Shown here one piece after another: positions 55,966 through 58,662 of a DNA stretch of 58,662 bases. Source of the DNA: Candidatus Kuenenia hertensis (lineage in GTDB: Bacteria; Planctomycetota; Brocadiia; Brocadiales; Brocadiaceae); the NCBI GenBank assembly GCA_021646465.1, contig SOET01000028.1, positions 1 to 58,662 of the forward strand, written 5' to 3'. Below the pieces are notes generated by a model, which was not told the origin of the DNA, did not search any database, and saw nothing but the letters and a program-made list of their open reading frames with translations. Position 1 is the first letter of the stretch, and each line of letters begins with the position of its first letter. The position numbers were made by a program, and so were the translations under genes.

Positions 55966-57069
55966 GTGATATTTAAGGATATTTTTAGTGGTATAGATAG
56001 TTTGTATGTTTCTTATAAAGGGAAACTTAAAGAAGGTATTGTTGAAATACTTGAAGAAAAAAAGACCATTGCCCAGTCCGGAGACGAAAAATTTCAATCC
56101 CTTGCCACATTCCCTATTGAAGATCATATATTCGAGGTTCTTGACAAGGGTGCAAGAAACTATTCTTACGTGTTGGTTGATAACTGGTACAGGATACAGA
56201 TATCTAAAGGTAAAAGAGTACCTCCCCTCTATGTGCAGATATCAAGCGAACTTCTTAATTGTTACGGAGTTGAATACTCACTATACAAGTTAAGGGAAAT
56301 AATATCACATCTTATTACTACTGAAAAAGAAACCATCAGCAGATCGGATATATTTGTTGATTTTATTACAAATTATAACCTTGAAGAAATCAGTAAATCA
56401 TCATGGATAACAACAGGTAATACAAGTACGGCAAAATACTGGGAAGGAAATAAGTTTACCGGATGGACAATAGGCATGAAGGGAGATATCTCCGTAAGAC
56501 TCTACAATAAGTCAATCGAATTACAGAGAAAACCGAGAGAGTATTTAAAAGAGATTTGGGAAACAAATGGATGGGATAGAGAATCTCAAGTATGGAGACT
56601 TGAATTTGAACTGAAAAGAGGTTTCCTGAAGCATGTGGAAACACATACATACTCAGACCTGCAAACACATATTAATGACCTATGGAGATATTGTACCGGG
56701 TCATGGTTGCGGATGAGCATACCGGAACCTACGATAAATAGATCGAGGTGGGCAACATTACCCCTATGGGAAAAGATACAGGAAATGCGCTTCCTTAATG
56801 GTACTCATACCGGGATAACCCGATATGTTGATAAATCAAGGCTTCCTAGCGAAAAGACCATGTTATTAAACGGAATGGGGTATTTTACGTCTTTTATGGC
56901 AAGAGAAGGATATGAAGAAATGACTGAGGAAGTGTTAAAGAAATTTTATGAAAGAGCTAATTCTATTTTAGAAAAGGCAACAAAGCATTCAGACCATTAC
57001 CAAGGGGTAAAGGATTATGTCATGACAAAGGTAAAGAGTAAAAAGAGGCGATATAACAAGAAAATTTGA
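55966..57069 (+). CDS. rolling-circle replication initiator/relaxase (Rep_trans, NicK-like)
   Basis: A 367-residue protein of the Rep_trans type. SRSDIFVDF matches the metal-binding strand, and SVRLYNKSIELQRK holds a likely nicking tyrosine, followed by WRLEFELKRGFLK. Proteins of this family start plasmid rolling-circle replication or nick oriT in ICEBs1-type elements. GTG 55966 lies eight bases after GGAG. It suggests that the element replicates or is mobilised after excision. Confidence 0.75.
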   Translation: MIFKDIFSGIDSLYVSYKGKLKEGIVEILEEKKTIAQSGDEKFQSLATFPIEDHIFEVLDKGARNYSYVLVDNWYRIQISKGKRVPPLYVQISSELLNCYGVEYSLYKLREIISHLITTEKETISRSDIFVDFITNYNLEEISKSSWITTGNTSTAKYWEGNKFTGWTIGMKGDISVRLYNKSIELQRKPREYLKEIWETNGWDRESQVWRLEFELKRGFLKHVETHTYSDLQTHINDLWRYCTGSWLRMSIPEPTINRSRWATLPLWEKIQEMRFLNGTHTGITRYVDKSRLPSEKTMLLNGMGYFTSFMAREGYEEMTEEVLKKFYERANSILEKATKHSDHYQGVKDYVMTKVKSKKRRYNKKI

Positions 57070-57137
57070 CATCATTTAATAAGTACACACAATTTTATCC
57101 TGATTTTTTTGGGAATCATCGAAAATCAAGAAATGTC

Positions 57138-57196
57138 ATTCCCTTCGGAGCCGCCCACCCTCACCCGAATCTGGGGTGGGTGGCGGAGAAGGGAAT
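57138..57196 (+). other. long GC-rich hairpin between rep and xis
   Basis: ATTCCCTTC pairs with GAAGGGAAT, and inside CCGCC(C)ACCC pairs with GGGTGGCGG with one bulge. It could end rep transcription, although no T-run follows directly, or act as a single-strand origin. Confidence 0.45.
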
Positions 57197-57254
57197 ACTC
57201 ATTCCATTTGGTGAGCCCATCCCTAAAAAAGAAAAATAGGTGAAATAGAATCGT

Positions 57255-57488
57255 ATGGAAAAGAGATATATAGACATTAAAGAAGTTTCTGAATATACCT
57301 CCCTGTCATCGAAAAAACTGTATGACTGGGCAAGTCAGGGTAAATTTCCCTCCATTAAATGCGGGAGTCGTGTCCTCTTTGATAAAAAAGACATAGACAC
57401 TTATATGGAATCCCTGAAACGCATATCTGATTCAGGAAAAGCAAGGGCAAAGAAAATCATTGGAGATGCTTTTTATGAAACAGTATAA
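57255..57488 (+). CDS. excisionase-like helix-turn-helix protein
   Basis: A 77-residue protein with the AlpA/Xis-type MerR-like fold: YIDIKEVSEYTSLSSKKLYDWASQGKFPSIKCGSR and VLFDKKDIDTYM. Such proteins bind attachment-site arms and favour excision, or activate the integrase gene. It lies 50 bp upstream of the integrase gene. Confidence 0.8.
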   Translation: MEKRYIDIKEVSEYTSLSSKKLYDWASQGKFPSIKCGSRVLFDKKDIDTYMESLKRISDSGKARAKKIIGDAFYETV

Positions 57489-57538
57489 TTCCCGTTACAG
57501 TCGTACGGACACAATAGGCCGCGAGAAAGGAGGTGGCG

Positions 57539-58645
57539 ATGTTTAAACGTGGTAGTGTCTGGTGGATGTCTATTACGTATAAAGGGAAAAGAATCCGAAA
57601 AAGCCTTGAAACCCCTGATAAAAAGCTTGCGAAGGATTTGGAAGCAAAGATCAGAACTGAGATTGTCGAAGGGAAATACTTTGAGAAGCCTGTTGAAGAA
57701 ACAAAAACATTCACTGATATGATGGATAAATTCATGAGAGAACATGCCCCTAAGGTTTCCCCGAATACCCGATGCAGCTATTCAGCTTCTTTAAAAAACC
57801 TTTCAGCGTATTTTGGTAATCCTGAGTTATCAAAAATTACGCCAAAACTGATTTCAGGATATAAGGTACTGAGATATAGTGAAGGAGTAAAGCCCACAAC
57901 GATTAACAGGGAATTAGCAATGCTCTCAAAGGCGTTTAGTCTGGCATATAGAGAATGGGAATGGATTACAGAAAATCCTTTATTCAAGGTACCAAAAGAG
58001 AGGGAAAATAACGAGCGGGATCGATGGTTAACTGAAGATGAAGAAAACGAACTACTGAAACACTCCCCTCAATGGTTGAAAGATATTATTGTTTTTGATC
58101 TCCATACCGGATTACGTCAGGGTGAATTGCTTTGGCTTCAATGGAACAGGGTAAATCTTTTCAATAAGACCATCATAATTCAGGAATCAAAGAACGGAAA
58201 GCCAAGAACGATTCCATTGAATAAGATAGCATTCGGGATTCTCTTGGAAAAGTCAAAACTAAGAACTGTCAGGAATGATCTTGTATTTTTGAGTCATGCA
58301 GGAACGAAGATAGACCGACATAATTTGAGAAGGTCGTTTAATATCGCTTTAAAGAGGGCTGGGATAGAAAATTTCCATTTCCATGACCTAAGGCATACCT
58401 TTGCGACCCGATTAGCTCAAAGGGGCATAGACCTCTATAAAATATCAAAATTACTCGGTCATCATTCTATAGAAATGACACAACGATATGCGCATCATTG
58501 CCCTGATAGTCTTAAAGAAGGGGTACAAATTTTAGAGTCAGGTCACAATTTGGTCACAGTTGATGAAAAAGAGGAATGGGGTAAAAGTCGTAAACCCTTG
58601 CCATTACTGGTCGGGGTGGCGGGATTTGAACCCACGACCTCTTGA
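57539..58645 (+). CDS. tyrosine-recombinase integrase
   Basis: A 368-residue phage-type integrase. The catalytic residues are visible: Arg in HTGLRQGELLWLQW, HDLRHTFATRL (His-x-x-Arg), and the His/Tyr of LGHHSIEMTQRYAH. The N-terminal part holds arm-binding and core-binding domains. ATG 57539 follows AAAGGAGG by five bases; GTG 57533 overlaps that site. The last 13 codons (LLVGVAGFEPTTS) and the stop are encoded by the attachment repeat itself. Confidence 0.92.
   Translation: MFKRGSVWWMSITYKGKRIRKSLETPDKKLAKDLEAKIRTEIVEGKYFEKPVEETKTFTDMMDKFMREHAPKVSPNTRCSYSASLKNLSAYFGNPELSKITPKLISGYKVLRYSEGVKPTTINRELAMLSKAFSLAYREWEWITENPLFKVPKERENNERDRWLTEDEENELLKHSPQWLKDIIVFDLHTGLRQGELLWLQWNRVNLFNKTIIIQESKNGKPRTIPLNKIAFGILLEKSKLRTVRNDLVFLSHAGTKIDRHNLRRSFNIALKRAGIENFHFHDLRHTFATRLAQRGIDLYKISKLLGHHSIEMTQRYAHHCPDSLKEGVQILESGHNLVTVDEKEEWGKSRKPLPLLVGVAGFEPTTS
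58541..58557 (+). promoter_or_regulatory. putative integrase arm-binding site, right
   Basis: Exact copy of the 17-bp GGTCACAATTTGGTCAC at 51299. Here it lies inside the integrase coding sequence. Confidence 0.5.
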
Positions 58646-58653
58646 ACCCCATT
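58604..58653 (-). repeat. right attachment site
   Basis: Identical to 51109-51158. It covers the 3' part of the resident tRNA-Pro gene, and the tRNA continues beyond it to the window edge. The integrase stop codon (58643-58645) is inside it. Confidence 0.85.
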
Positions 58654-58662
58654 CAAGCGCGC
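58608..58662 (-). tRNA. tRNA-Pro (GGG), 3' part, continues past the window
   Basis: On the minus strand the sequence reads the D-stem end (GCGC), anticodon stem CTTGA/TCAAG with loop ATGGGGT (anticodon GGG), variable loop, T-arm GTGGG TTCAAAT CCCGC, acceptor CACCCCG, A, and encoded CCA. The 5' third lies beyond 58662. It is the host site of the integrative element. Confidence 0.88.

Larger units (their letters stand above)
51109..58653. mobile_element. tRNA-Pro-inserted integrative element, about 7.5 kb
   Basis: A 50-bp direct repeat (51109-51158 and 58604-58653) equal to the 3' part of a tRNA-Pro gene plus its flank bounds the element. Inside are an integrase at the tRNA end, an excisionase-like HTH protein, a rolling-circle Rep/NicK-like protein, an unknown gene, a PIN toxin pair and a HipA/HIRAN pair. 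No type IV secretion, capsid or packaging gene is present, so it probably relies on a helper for transfer. Both ends and the integrase look intact. Confidence 0.85.

Overview
The window is AT-rich, gene-dense bacterial DNA. The gene mix (large PAS/Cache signalling proteins, sigma-54 activators, a caspase-like protein, DUF3467, a U32 peptidase of the RlhA type, radical SAM, and abundant PIN-type toxin genes and their remains) fits a planctomycete of the anammox group (Brocadiales). That is an inference from gene families, not proof. Decayed genes and small dispersed repeats are unusually common.

Layout. (1) 1-8.4 kb: signalling block on the plus strand. It holds a PAS-GAF protein with a degenerate GGDEF domain, gcvPB, an SsuA-like binding protein, a Cache-HAMP histidine kinase, a CheY-like regulator, and a decayed REC-PAS-GGDEF-EAL gene. 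(2) 8.7-15.7 kb: housekeeping and stress genes, namely a C_GCAxxG_C_C redox protein, msrA, cysC with a sulfotransferase, a lysine-ketoglutarate reductase-like protein, a protease-like TPR protein with no visible catalytic triad, and a STAS/HATPase regulator. (3) 15.8-25.5 kb: a restriction-modification island. It has an intact BsuBI/PstI-type pair, a four-helix membrane protein next to a metallo-beta-lactamase-fold protein, a second methylase with a probable nuclease, and the remains of a third system. (4) 25.7-29.3 kb: small regulators, PqiA, an intact Phd/VapC pair, and fragments of two further PIN toxins. (5) 29.6-42.0 kb: a run of about 12 kb entirely on the minus strand. It encodes a DUF900 hydrolase, a sigma-54 regulator, a caspase-like protein, DUF3467, two very small ORFs with strong ribosome sites, a radical SAM protein, a metallophosphoesterase, a lipase-like lipoprotein and two membrane proteins. 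Three of these genes are interrupted in this sequence, and two arrays of heptamer repeats lie beside the caspase/regulator/hydrolase part. (6) 43-51 kb: an RlhA-like U32 protein coupled to an eight-cysteine miniprotein, a cystathionine beta-synthase/gamma-lyase operon, a BsuPI-domain secreted protein, an AI-2E-type transporter and a ferritin-like protein. (7) 51.1-58.65 kb: a complete small integrative element in a tRNA-Pro(GGG) gene, bounded by a 50-bp direct repeat. It carries an integrase, an excisionase-like protein, a rolling-circle Rep/NicK-like protein, a PIN toxin pair, a split HipA-type kinase with a HIRAN-domain partner, and an unknown cargo gene preceded by two strong hairpins.

The best candidates for new biology are the minus-strand caspase/radical SAM cluster with its repeat arrays, the split HipA-HIRAN module and the hairpin-plus-unknown-gene cargo in the integrative element, and the four-helix membrane protein/MBL pair inside the restriction island. 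Several broken frames sit in short A-runs, so sequencing error has to be excluded before they are called pseudogenes.
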